Source: Actinomycetota bacterium (lineage in GTDB: Bacteria > Actinomycetota > Acidimicrobiia > Acidimicrobiales > CADCSY01). Taken from it: a DNA stretch of 39,095 nucleotides. Shown piece after piece: positions 9,911 through 18,968 of the stretch; positions within the stretch are counted from its first letter, which is position 1; each line of letters starts with the position of its first letter. Under the pieces are notes generated by a model. The model was not told where the DNA came from and searched no databases. It was given only the letters and a program-made list of their open reading frames with translations. Location: NCBI GenBank assembly GCA_019348495.1, contig JAHWJI010000011.1:1-39095 (forward strand), read 5' to 3'. The translations under genes and the position numbers were made by a program.

Positions 9911-10164
9911 TGGCGGTCGATCCAGTGCGGGAGCGGCGAGCCCGGGTGGACCGGGTCGCCGTGGCCGCCAAGCGAGTGGGCTACCTGCTGTTGGCGTCGG
10001 CCATCGTGGTGTTCCTGGCCGGGCTGGCCACCACCTTCAGCGAGACGGTCTCGTTCATCGTCGTTGCCTGCCTGTTGACCGGCTCGGTGATCCTCGCCCC
10101 GGCCATCATCGTCGCCTACGCCACCCGCTCGGCCGAGCGCCAGGACCGCGAGCGCGGCCTGTAG
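9910..10164 (+). CDS. Small membrane protein, hypothetical (84 aa)
   Basis: Two hydrophobic helices (LLLASAIVVFLAGLATTF; FIVVACLLTGSVILAPAIIVAYA); ATG overlaps the preceding stop. Confidence 0.6.
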   Translation: MAVDPVRERRARVDRVAVAAKRVGYLLLASAIVVFLAGLATTFSETVSFIVVACLLTGSVILAPAIIVAYATRSAERQDRERGL

Positions 10165-10201
10165 CCCGTCGCTGTCCCAAGCCGGCGGTACTCTCGGCCG
10201 C

Positions 10202-10378
10202 ATGGCCCTGGCCACCCGCATGAGCGCGGCCGAGTGCCTCGCGACCCACGAAGATCACCCCGAGCGCAGGGAACTCATCGACGGAGCTGCCCGCCTCGAG
10301 GTGGCCGAGACGGAGGTGTTGACGTCACCGCCGCTCCCCGGCTTCGCCCTAGAGGTGCGCTCGAGCTTCGGGCGGTGA
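10202..10378 (+). pseudogene. Internally deleted Uma2-family (DUF820) endonuclease-like remnant, 58 aa
   Basis: Read by hand: MALATRMSAAECLATHEDHPERRELIDGAARLEVAETEVLTSPPLPGFALEVRSSFGR*. N-terminal 'ERRELIDG' and C-terminal 'LTSPPLPGFALEV' Uma2 signatures are juxtaposed without the core. The ORF is below the track's size cut-off. Confidence 0.65.
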
Positions 10379-11298
10379 CGGAGCCTCACGGCACCCTCGC
10401 CTGCGCCCTGGCACCGGGCCACCCACCGGCCCTGGCGGCGGCCATCACCACCGGAGGCGGCCAGGTGGTCGGCCCCAACGGGGCCGAGGCGCTGGTGTGG
10501 ACCGATCCCACCGATGTCGACGGGCTGCGGGCCCTGCTCGCCGACGCTCCCGCCATCCGCTGGGTCCAGCTCCCCTTCGCCGGCGTCGACACCTTCGCCT
10601 CCATCCTCGGCGACGGCCGCACCTGGACCAGCGCCAAGGGCGCCTACGCCGAGCCCGTGGCCGAGCACGCCCTGGCTCTCGGCCTCGCCGGCCTCCGCGG
10701 GCTGCCGGCTCGGGCCCGGGCTTCCTCGTGGGGCGCAGCGGCAGGTCGGCGGCTCGCGGGCCAACGCGTCGTCATCGTCGGCGGGGGCAGCATCACCCGG
10801 GCGTTGCTGGCCCTGCTGGCACCCTTCGAGGTCGAGGCCACGGTGGTGCGCCGCCACGTCGCCCCCCTCGACGGCGCTCATCACGTGGTCGGTCCCGACC
10901 GGCTCCACGACGTGCTGCCCGGCGCCGCCCTGGTCGTGCTGACCCTGGCCCTCACCCCGCAGACCACGCGCATCATCGACGCTGATGCCCTCGAGCGGGT
11001 GGACGGCGACGCCTGGCTGGTCAATGTGGCTCGGGGCGCCCATGTGGCCACCGACGCCCTGGTGGCCGCGCTGCAGGAGGGCGCCATCGGTGGCGCCGCC
11101 CTCGACGTCACCGACCCTGAGCCTCTCCCAGGCGACCATCCCCTGTGGCGGCTGGACAACTGCCTCATCACCCCACACGTGGCCAACACCTGGGAGATGG
11201 CCGAGCCGCTCCTGGCCGAGCGCATCAGGGCCAACGTCGAGCGCTTCCGCCAGGGCGAACCGCTCCTCGGCCTGGTCGACCCCGCCCTGGGCTACTGA
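10375..11298 (+). CDS. D-isomer-specific 2-hydroxyacid dehydrogenase (NAD-binding)
   Basis: Start GTG 10375. VVIVGGGSITRALLALL, VNVARGAHVATDALVAALQEGAIGGAALDVTDPEPLPGDHPLW, ITPHVAN. Confidence 0.88.
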   Translation: MTEPHGTLACALAPGHPPALAAAITTGGGQVVGPNGAEALVWTDPTDVDGLRALLADAPAIRWVQLPFAGVDTFASILGDGRTWTSAKGAYAEPVAEHALALGLAGLRGLPARARASSWGAAAGRRLAGQRVVIVGGGSITRALLALLAPFEVEATVVRRHVAPLDGAHHVVGPDRLHDVLPGAALVVLTLALTPQTTRIIDADALERVDGDAWLVNVARGAHVATDALVAALQEGAIGGAALDVTDPEPLPGDHPLWRLDNCLITPHVANTWEMAEPLLAERIRANVERFRQGEPLLGLVDPALGY

Positions 11299-11313
11299 GC
11301 CGGTCACCACCGC

Positions 11314-11362
11314 TTCTGGCAGTGGGATCGGTGTGCTGACCGCAACGTTTCCACTGCCAGAA
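11314..11362. repeat. Perfect 12-bp inverted repeat (ttctggcagtgg / ccactgccagaa) with 25-nt spacer; terminator or REP-like
   Basis: Left arm 11314-11325, right arm 11351-11362, exact reverse complements, 16 nt after the upstream stop. Confidence 0.8.
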
Positions 11363-11410
11363 CGAGGGCGTGAGCCAGAACGAGGGCGTGAGCCAGGACG
11401 AAGGCGTGAG
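11357..11410 (+). repeat. Three tandem 18-bp units (ccagaacgagggcgtgag)
   Basis: 11357-11374 and 11375-11392 are identical; 11393-11410 differs at 2 positions. Confidence 0.95.
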
Positions 11411-11446
11411 GAAGCCCCGCCGGGGCGCTGGCCTACGCTGGCGGAC

Positions 11447-12550
11447 GTGCGGGCAGCGGTGCTGAACCAGGTCGGTGCGGCGCTGGAGATCCGCGACGAC
11501 GTGGAGGTGGAGGCGCCCCGCACCGGCGAGGTGCTGGTCCGCTACCGGGCGTCGGGTGTGTGCCACACCGACCTGTCGGTGCAGACGGGAACCCTGGTGC
11601 TCAACTGCCCGATGGTGCTCGGCCACGAGGGGGCCGGGGTGGTCGAGGAGGTGGGCGACGGGGTCGACGACCTCCGCCCCGGCGACCATGTGGTCGTCTC
11701 GTGGGTGCCCCAGTGCGGCCGGTGCTGGTTCTGCCTGCGGCGCGAAGGCCACCTGTGCGAGAACGCCAACGCCGCCCTGGTCACCGGCGGCCTGCTCGAT
11801 GGCAGTCACCGCTTCTCCTCCCGGGGGGCGCCGCTCTATCAGATGGCGGCGTCGGGGACCTTCAGCGAGATGGCGGTCGTGCCCGCCGTGGGGGCCGTCA
11901 AGATCCCCCCCGACGTGCCCTTCCCCCTGGCTGCCCTCATCGGCTGTGGGGTGCTCACCGGCGTGGGCGCCGCCTTCCACACCGCCGACGTCCAGCCCGG
12001 CGCCAGCGTCGCCGTGGTCGGCTGCGGCGGGGTCGGCCTCAACATCGTCCAGGGCGCACGCATGCGGCGGGCTGAGCAGATCATCGCCGTGGACCTCCAG
12101 CCGGCCAAGCTGGCCCTGGCCGAGGAGCTGGGCGCCACCCACCTGGTCGACGCCGGTGCCGGCGACGCCGTGAGCCGGGTGCGGGAGCTCACCGGCGAGC
12201 GCGGGGTCGACGTGGCCTTCGAGGCCGTCGGCCTGGCCGCCACCATCGAAGCGACCATCGCCATGGCCCGGCGAGGGGGTCAGTCCGTGCTGGTGGGCAT
12301 CCCGAGCATGGACGTGATGGTGGAGCTGCCCGCCTTCCTCGGCCTGGTGCTCTCGGCCAAGACGGTCACCGGCTGTTGGTACGGGTCGTCCAACACCCGC
12401 ACGGATGTGGCCCACCTCGTCGAGCTCTACCGCAGCGGCCAGCTCCGGCTCGAGCCCCTCGTGTCCCGTACGGTCGGCCTGGGCGAGGTGAACCAGGCCC
12501 TGGCGGCGTTGGCCGCCGGGGAGGTGGCTCGCACCGTCATCGAGCACTGA
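11447..12550 (+). CDS. Zn-dependent alcohol dehydrogenase (MDR superfamily, class III-like)
   Basis: Start GTG 11447. GVCHTDLSVQTG, GHEGAGVVEEVGDGV, CGRCWFCLRREGHLCEN structural Zn site, VAVVGCGGVGLN. Confidence 0.92.
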   Translation: MRAAVLNQVGAALEIRDDVEVEAPRTGEVLVRYRASGVCHTDLSVQTGTLVLNCPMVLGHEGAGVVEEVGDGVDDLRPGDHVVVSWVPQCGRCWFCLRREGHLCENANAALVTGGLLDGSHRFSSRGAPLYQMAASGTFSEMAVVPAVGAVKIPPDVPFPLAALIGCGVLTGVGAAFHTADVQPGASVAVVGCGGVGLNIVQGARMRRAEQIIAVDLQPAKLALAEELGATHLVDAGAGDAVSRVRELTGERGVDVAFEAVGLAATIEATIAMARRGGQSVLVGIPSMDVMVELPAFLGLVLSAKTVTGCWYGSSNTRTDVAHLVELYRSGQLRLEPLVSRTVGLGEVNQALAALAAGEVARTVIEH

Positions 12551-12588
12551 GGCCGCGCGCCCTCCAGAGAGCCCGGTGCGGCCGCAGT

Positions 12589-12745
12589 TCAGCCTCGACG
12601 GCCGAGCGTGGCCAACACCCGGGTCCGGCGGTCGGAGCCGTCTGGGGCCTCGACGCCCGGCTTGCAGATTCCCTCCATGTGGATCGGTTCGCCGAAGCCG
12701 GCGATCCCGGCCTCCAGCTGGTCGACCTCAGCAGCGGTGCGGGAA
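12589..12745 (-). pseudogene. Possible C-terminal fragment of an unidentified protein
   Basis: Minus-strand frame reads RTAAEVDQLEAGIAGFGEPIHMEGICKPGVEAPDGSDRRTRVLATLGRRG*, protein-like with no upstream start. Confidence 0.35.
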
Positions 12746-12835
12746 CCTGGCTGACGTTGCCGCCGAGCTCGGATACGCCGACCAATCCCACTTCACCCAC
12801 GACTTCCACACCGTCACGGGCATGACCCCCGGCGG
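12741..12835 (+). pseudogene. AraC-family C-terminal HTH fragment
   Basis: NLADVAAELGYADQSHFTHDFHTVTGMTPG matches the second HTH signature of AraC regulators; upstream frame is not AraC-like. Confidence 0.65.
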
Positions 12836-12876
12836 TTCGCCCGAGGCCGTGCCCCCGCGGCAGGCTCTGCAGAGGT

Positions 12877-13255
12877 TCACGGGAAGCCGGGAGGAGCGAC
12901 CACCCCGTAGTCGTCCTCGCAGACGATCTCGAAGGCAGGGAGCAGGGTCGTCAGGCGGGCGACGAACTGCTCGCGGGTGAGCCCACCCCGGTCCTTCTCG
13001 GCGACCACCGCGCTCGAGCTCCTCGACGATGGCGGCCAACTGTGGTCCGGCCACCCGGGCCCGCTCCAGCGAGGGGACCGTGTTCGGGTCGGAGAACAGC
13101 GACTCGCAGACCTCCCGCCCGGCCACCTGCGCCTCCGGGGACAGCGTGGTGGTGGTGACCCGGTCAGCGTCGGCATCCCCCCCGCCCCCGCATGCGGAGA
13201 TGACGGCGACGCCGAGCAGCGGGCCCAGCACCACGACGCCACGCTTCACGGCCAT
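12877..13255 (-). pseudogene. Putative lipoprotein, frameshifted
   Basis: Frame A: MAVKRGVVVLGPLLGVAVISACGGGG...AGPQLAAIVEELE. Continuation in frame B: AVVAEKDRGGLTREQFVARLTTLLPAFEIVCEDDYGVVAPPGFP*. The frame change is near 13003-13015. Confidence 0.6.
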
Positions 13256-13400
13256 CTCCTCCCCGGTCGAAACGGCTCAGGGTAGGGCACAGGCTCGTGC
13301 CCGAGGCGGACTCGGGGCGACAACCCTACGTCCAGGGCCTAGTCTGGTCACGTAGTCCTCAAAGAGGGGCGCAACTCGAGGGCGGCTGGGGAGGGAGGTT

Positions 13401-14912
13401 GTGATGTTGACCGACGCCGAACTGGTGGACGGAGTGGTCGCCGGCTACGACGATGCCTTCGCGCAGCTCTACGAGCGCCACTCGGTGGCCGCCTGGCGCC
13501 TGGGCCAGACCGTCACCGGCAACGCCGACGACGCCGCCGACGCCGTCTCCGAGGCCTTCGCCCGGGTGCTCGTGGCCGTGCGCGCCGGCCACCTCGACAA
13601 GGGTGGCTCCTTTCGCTCCTACCTGCTCACCGCCACCCGCAACGCCGCCCTCGACAACATCCGCAAGACGAGTCGGACCCGGCCCACCGACCAGGAGCAC
13701 CTGAGCGAGTACGAGTCCACCTCCCCCACCCCGCCAGAGCACCTGACGCACGACGAAGAGGCCTCCCTGGTGGCCGAGGCCTTCCGCAACCTGCCCGAGC
13801 GGTGGCGATCGGTCCTGTGGCTCACCGAGGTCGAGGGCGTGGCCACCAAAGACGCCGCCCATCGCCTGGGCCTGACACCCAACGGAGCCGCCCAGCTGGC
13901 GGTGCGGGCCCGCACCGGCCTCCGGGAGCGCTTCCTCCAGGCCCATCTGCGCAAGACCGTCGAGCCCCGGTGCCGTACCACCGTCGACCGGCTGGGCGCC
14001 TACGTCGGGGGTGGACTGTCGCCGCGCGACCTGGCCAAGGTCGACCAGCACCTCGCCGGTTGCACCTCCTGCGAGACCCGGCGCAAGGAGTTGGAGGACG
14101 TCGGCACGTGCCTGCGCCGGGCCGCCCTGCCGGTGCCCCTGGCCCTGGCCGGCAGCCTCGGTGCCGCGGGGACGCCGGCGCTGTTCGGCGCCGGCGGCAA
14201 GGTGGCCAAGGCCATGACGTGGGTGCAGGAGGTCTGGGTCCAGAAGGCCGCGGCTGCGGCTGCGGCCGGCATCCTCGCCGTGGGGGCTGGCGGTGCCTAC
14301 TTCGCCGGCGTCGACCAGGAGCAGGCGGTGCCCGAGCCCTCCCCCACGCTGGTGTCCGGGGACCAGGCCGAGGCCACGGCGCTGGTGTCGACCGACGTCG
14401 CCGAGGCCGGCCCGGTCTTCGACCAGGCGCCTGCGGTCGAGGCGTCCCCGGCGCCGCCGGCGGCACCGTTGCCGGTCGAGCCCGCCGGCGAGGTCCCCGA
14501 GGCCGAGTGCACCGTGGCCAACGTGGGAGGCGGCTCGGCCGGGGGCACCTCCCTGCAGGGACAAGGTGGTGCCTCGGCGGCCACCCAGGAGACAGGCGGT
14601 GCCGGCCGCACCGGCGGCGACACCGACCAGGAGCCCAGGGTCGCCATCGACAGCGCCCTCGACCCCGGCGAGGGTGCGCCCGAAGAACCGCCGTCAGTGG
14701 AGATCCGCGGCGAGGTTCCCGTGGGAGAGGCGGCCGCCCGGATGGCCCTCACCGGCGACATGGCCGCCGGGGGCGGCGTGGGCCTCGACGCCGGCTTGGC
14801 CGAACGGGCCCACCGCACCGCCGGCTGCTCCGGTGGCCTCCAGGCCGGCGTGGGTGTGGGCGGCGACGGCGCCGTCACTCCCGGGGTGGGTGCCGAGCTT
14901 CCCTCGGGTTGA
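13401..14912 (+). CDS. ECF sigma factor fused to a zf-HC2-like/TM/disordered C-terminal extension
   Basis: sigma2 (DDAFAQLYERHSVAAWRLGQTVTGNADDAADAVSEAFARVL), sigma4 (LPERWRSVLWLTEVEGVATKDAAHRLGLTPNGAAQLAVRARTGLRE), VDQHLAGCTSCETRRKEL zinc-finger-like motif, TM (AAAAAAAGILAVGAGGAYFAG), then a Pro/Gly/Ala-rich tail. Confidence 0.85.
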   Translation: MMLTDAELVDGVVAGYDDAFAQLYERHSVAAWRLGQTVTGNADDAADAVSEAFARVLVAVRAGHLDKGGSFRSYLLTATRNAALDNIRKTSRTRPTDQEHLSEYESTSPTPPEHLTHDEEASLVAEAFRNLPERWRSVLWLTEVEGVATKDAAHRLGLTPNGAAQLAVRARTGLRERFLQAHLRKTVEPRCRTTVDRLGAYVGGGLSPRDLAKVDQHLAGCTSCETRRKELEDVGTCLRRAALPVPLALAGSLGAAGTPALFGAGGKVAKAMTWVQEVWVQKAAAAAAAGILAVGAGGAYFAGVDQEQAVPEPSPTLVSGDQAEATALVSTDVAEAGPVFDQAPAVEASPAPPAAPLPVEPAGEVPEAECTVANVGGGSAGGTSLQGQGGASAATQETGGAGRTGGDTDQEPRVAIDSALDPGEGAPEEPPSVEIRGEVPVGEAAARMALTGDMAAGGGVGLDAGLAERAHRTAGCSGGLQAGVGVGGDGAVTPGVGAELPSG

Positions 14913-14946
14913 GACCGGTCCGGCCCCGTCCCTGGTGCCGGCGTCC

Positions 14947-16305
14947 CTAGTGGCGGCGGACCCGGGTGCCGGTGGGCGTGTCCTCGACCACCCACCCCTT
15001 GGCCACCAGTTCGTCCCGGGCGGCGTCGGCCGTGGCCCAGTCGCCGCCCCCTCGGGCCCGGTCCCGCCGGGTGACCAGGGCCTCGGTGGCGGCATCGAGG
15101 TCGTCGTCGCCGCCGCCGAGGGCCAGGCCCACGGCCTGGACCACCTCCCGCAGGGCCGCCACCAGCGGCGCAGCCCCTTCGAGGTCGCCGGCGTCGAGGG
15201 CGACGTTGGCCCGCCGGTTGAGCTCGAAGACCAGGGCCATGGCCGCCGGGGTGTCGAGATCGTCGTCCATGGCGGCCCGAAAGCGGGCCAGGGCCTCGGC
15301 ATCGGGCGACACGTCGGCCAGCCCCACCTCCACCGCTCGCCGGGCCAGGTTGTCGAGGCGCTCGAGGGCGGCGGTGGCGTCGGCCGTGGTGGCCGGGGTC
15401 ACCTCGAGCGGTGAGCGGTAGTGGGCCCGTAGCACGAGCAGCCGGTAGGCCCGGCTGTCGACCCGAGCCAGCAGGTCGGTGAGGGAGGTGAAGTTGCCGA
15501 GCGACTTGCTCATCTTCTCGCCCTCGACCACGACCCAGCCGTTGTGGACCCAGTGCCGGGCGAAGGCCCGGCCGAGCGCCAGCGCCTGGGCCCGCTCGTT
15601 CTCGTGGTGGGGGAAGGCCAGGTCGGCGCCCCCGCCGTGGATGTCGAAGCCCTCGCCCAGCAGGTCGAGGGCCATGGCCACGCACTCGGTGTGCCACCCC
15701 GGCCGGCCCGGTCCCCATGGGGAGTCCCACGACGGCTCCCCCGCCTTGGCCTTCTTCCACAGGGCGAAGTCGAGGGGGGAGCGCTTGTGCTCGTCGACGT
15801 CCACCCGGGCGCCCGAGCGCAGCGTGTCGAGGGGCTGGCGGGCCAGCAGGCCGTAGCCGTCGACGTGGTCCACGCCCAGGTAGACGCCGTCACCGGTCGA
15901 GTAGGCGACGTCGGCGGCGACGAGCTGGCCGATGAGCTCGACCATGCGCCCCACGTAGGCGGTGGCGTGGGGGTCGGCGTCGGGACGGCGGACCCCGAGG
16001 GCGTCGACCGCCTCGTTCCAGACGGTCTCGTACTCCCGGGCCACCTCCGCCTCGCTGCGGCCTTCGGCCTGGGCCCGGCTGATGATCTTGTCGTCGACGT
16101 CGGTGATGTTGGACACGTAGCGAACCTCGTACCCGCGCCACTCGAGGTACCGGCGCAGCACGTCGAACACGAGCACGAAGCGGCCGTGGCCCAGGTGGGG
16201 GACGTCGTAGACGGTGGGGCCGCACACGTACATCGACACCTTGCCCGGCTCCCGCAGCTCGAGGGGCCGCACGGTACCGGTGGCCGTGTCGTGAAGGCGC
16301 AGCAT
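14947..16305 (-). CDS. cysS: Cysteinyl-tRNA synthetase
   Basis: MYVCGPTVYDVPHLGHGRFVLVFDVLRRYLEWRGYEVRYVSNITDVDDKI, WHTECVAMA, FDIHGGGADLAFPHHENE, KMSKSLGNF. Confidence 0.97.
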   Translation of the reverse strand: MLRLHDTATGTVRPLELREPGKVSMYVCGPTVYDVPHLGHGRFVLVFDVLRRYLEWRGYEVRYVSNITDVDDKIISRAQAEGRSEAEVAREYETVWNEAVDALGVRRPDADPHATAYVGRMVELIGQLVAADVAYSTGDGVYLGVDHVDGYGLLARQPLDTLRSGARVDVDEHKRSPLDFALWKKAKAGEPSWDSPWGPGRPGWHTECVAMALDLLGEGFDIHGGGADLAFPHHENERAQALALGRAFARHWVHNGWVVVEGEKMSKSLGNFTSLTDLLARVDSRAYRLLVLRAHYRSPLEVTPATTADATAALERLDNLARRAVEVGLADVSPDAEALARFRAAMDDDLDTPAAMALVFELNRRANVALDAGDLEGAAPLVAALREVVQAVGLALGGGDDDLDAATEALVTRRDRARGGGDWATADAARDELVAKGWVVEDTPTGTRVRRH

Positions 16306-16364
16306 CGAGCGGGCACGTTATCGAGTGCTCCTCGCCGGCCCTCCCCCATTAGCGTTGACCGGCC

Positions 16365-18959
16365 ATGGCCGCCATCCCCGACAAGCCCTCACTCGACGGC
16401 CTCGAACGGAGGTGGGCCGAGCGCTGGGAAGCCGAAGCGACCTACGCCTTCGACCGCAGCCGGCCCCGTGCCGAGGTGTTCAGCATCGACACCCCACCAC
16501 CCACGATCAGCGGCTCCCTGCACATGGGGTCGGTCTTCGGCTACGTGCAGACCGACGCCCTGGCCCGCTTCCACCGGATGCGGGGCCAGGCCGTGTTCTA
16601 CCCCATGGGTTGGGACGACAACGGCCTGCCCACCGAGCGCCGGGTCGAGAACCACTTCGGTGTGCGCTGCGACCCGTCGCTGCCCCATGACCCGGAGTTC
16701 ACGCCGCCGGCCGAGCCTGACCCCAGGCGCAAGCAGGCCTGCAGCCGGCCCAACTTCGTCGAGCTGTGCCTGGCGCTGACCGTCGAGGACGAGAAGGTGT
16801 TCGAGGAGGTGTGGCGGCGCGTCGGCCTGTCGGTCGACTGGTCGCTGACCTACGCCACCATCGGGCCCCGGGCCCAGCGCACCAGCCAGCAGGCCTTCCT
16901 GCGGGACCTGGCCCGGGGTGACGCCTACGCCGCCGAGGCGCCCACGCTGTGGGACGTCACCGACCAGACCGCCGTGGCCCAGGCCGAGCTGGAGGACCGG
17001 GACCAGCCGGGCGCCTACCACCGCTACGGCTTTTCGCGCCGCGACGGCAGGGGCAAGGTCTTCATCGAGACCACCCGCCCCGAGCTGCTACCGGCCTGCG
17101 TCGCCCTCGTGGCCCACCCCGACGACGAGCGCTACCAGGACCTGTTCGGGACCACCGTCGTGTCCCCGCTGTTCGGGGTGGAGGTGCCCGTGCTCGCCCA
17201 CGAGCTGGCCGCTCCCGACAAGGGGTCGGGCATGGCCATGATCTGCACCTTCGGTGACACCACCGACGTCACCTGGTGGCGGGAGCTGCAGTTGCCCGTC
17301 CGCAACGTCTTGGAGCGCAACGGGCGCCTGCGCGCCGCCCCGCCGGTGGCCATCGCCTCCGAGGAGGGACGGGCGACCTACGCCGAGCTGGCGGGCAAGA
17401 CCACCAAGGCGGCCCGGGCCCGCATCGTCGAGCTGCTGGCCGAGGCCGGCGAGCTGGTGGGCGAGCCCACGCCCATCACCCACCCGGTGAAGTTCTACGA
17501 GCGGGGCGACCGGCCCCTGGAGATCGTGACCAGCCGCCAGTGGTACATCCGCAACGGCGGGCGCGACCCCGACCTGCGCCAGGCCCTGTTGCAGCGGGGC
17601 AAGGAGCTGGCCTGGCATCCGAGCTTCATGCACCAGCGCTACGAGAGCTGGGTGGAGGGCCTCAACGGTGACTGGCTCATCAGCCGCCAGCGCTTCTTCG
17701 GGGTGCCCTTCCCGCTGTGGTACCCGATGGGCGACGACGGCTCCATCGGCTACGACACCCCGATACTCCCCGACGAGGCGTCGTTGCCCGTCGACCCGTC
17801 GTCGGATGTTCCCCCCGGCTTCACGGCCGACCAGCGCGGCCGCCCCGGGGGCTTCGTCGGCGACCCCGACATCATGGACACCTGGGCCACGTCGTCGCTG
17901 ACACCCCAGATCGCCACCGGCTGGGTCGACGATCCCGACCTGTTCTCCCGCACCTTCCCCATGGACCTGCGGCCCCAGGGTCCGGAGATCATCCGCACGT
18001 GGCTCTTCGCCACCGTCGTGCGGGCCCACGCCGAGTTCGGCCGGCTGCCGTGGAGCGACGCCGCCCTCAACGGCTGGATCCTCGACCCCGACCGCAAGAA
18101 GATGTCGAAGTCCAAGGGCAACGTGGTCACGCCGGCGGCCGTGCTCGACGAGCACGGCTCCGACGCCGTGCGCTACTGGGCCGCCAGCGCCCGGCCCGGC
18201 ACCGACACCGCCCTCGACGTCAACCAGATGAAGGTCGGCCGGCGCCTGGCCATCAAGCTCCTCAACGCCTCCCGCTTCGTGCTGTCGCGCCTCCCCGACG
18301 AGGGGCCCTCGGCCGGCGAGCGGGCCGTCACCAACACCCTCGACCGCTCGATGCTGGCCCATCTCGCCGCCGTGGTGGCCGAGGCCACCGCCGCCTTCGA
18401 GGCCTTCGACTACGCCCGGGCCCTGGAGCACACCGAGCGCTTCTTCTGGCGCTTCTGCGACGACTACCTGGAGCTGGTCAAGGCCCGGGCCTACGGAGAG
18501 GCCGGCGGTACCGGCGCCGACTCCGCCCACATGGCGCTGGGTTGGGCCCTCGACACCCTGCTGGGCCTGTTCGCCCCCTTCCTGCCCTTCGTGACCGAGG
18601 AGGTGTGGTCGTGGTCGAACGAGGGCTCGGTGCACCGCTCGACCTGGCCCGACCACCGGTGCCTGGCCTCGGCCGCCGGCCACCTGGAGGAGAGCGCCCC
18701 CGACGTGCGGCCCGGGCCCGGCCACCTCTTGGTGCTCGACGTGGCCGCCGCCGTGCTGGGCGAGGTGCGCAAGGCCAAGACCGCGGCCCAGCGCTCGCTG
18801 CGCACCGAGGTGGCCCGGGTGGTGGTCACCGACACGCCCGAGCGCGTGGCCGCCCTGGCCGGCGCCGCCGACGACCTCCGCGAGGCGGGCCGCATCGCCG
18901 AGCTGTCACTGGTCGAAGGCACCGAGGCGTCGGTGGCGGTCACCCTGGCCGAGCCCTGA
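16365..18959 (+). CDS. valS: Valyl-tRNA synthetase (short form, archaeal-type-like)
   Basis: PPPTISGSLHMGSVFGYVQTDALARFHRMRGQAVFYPMGWDDNGLPTERRVEN, KKMSKSKGNVVTP; 864 aa. Confidence 0.95.
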   Translation: MAAIPDKPSLDGLERRWAERWEAEATYAFDRSRPRAEVFSIDTPPPTISGSLHMGSVFGYVQTDALARFHRMRGQAVFYPMGWDDNGLPTERRVENHFGVRCDPSLPHDPEFTPPAEPDPRRKQACSRPNFVELCLALTVEDEKVFEEVWRRVGLSVDWSLTYATIGPRAQRTSQQAFLRDLARGDAYAAEAPTLWDVTDQTAVAQAELEDRDQPGAYHRYGFSRRDGRGKVFIETTRPELLPACVALVAHPDDERYQDLFGTTVVSPLFGVEVPVLAHELAAPDKGSGMAMICTFGDTTDVTWWRELQLPVRNVLERNGRLRAAPPVAIASEEGRATYAELAGKTTKAARARIVELLAEAGELVGEPTPITHPVKFYERGDRPLEIVTSRQWYIRNGGRDPDLRQALLQRGKELAWHPSFMHQRYESWVEGLNGDWLISRQRFFGVPFPLWYPMGDDGSIGYDTPILPDEASLPVDPSSDVPPGFTADQRGRPGGFVGDPDIMDTWATSSLTPQIATGWVDDPDLFSRTFPMDLRPQGPEIIRTWLFATVVRAHAEFGRLPWSDAALNGWILDPDRKKMSKSKGNVVTPAAVLDEHGSDAVRYWAASARPGTDTALDVNQMKVGRRLAIKLLNASRFVLSRLPDEGPSAGERAVTNTLDRSMLAHLAAVVAEATAAFEAFDYARALEHTERFFWRFCDDYLELVKARAYGEAGGTGADSAHMALGWALDTLLGLFAPFLPFVTEEVWSWSNEGSVHRSTWPDHRCLASAAGHLEESAPDVRPGPGHLLVLDVAAAVLGEVRKAKTAAQRSLRTEVARVVVTDTPERVAALAGAADDLREAGRIAELSLVEGTEASVAVTLAEP

Positions 18960-18968
18960 CCCGGGCGG

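Noticed and set aside
11357-11410. Possible CRISPR array
   Set aside because: Units are directly abutting 18-bp tandem repeats with no spacers and no cas genes nearby.
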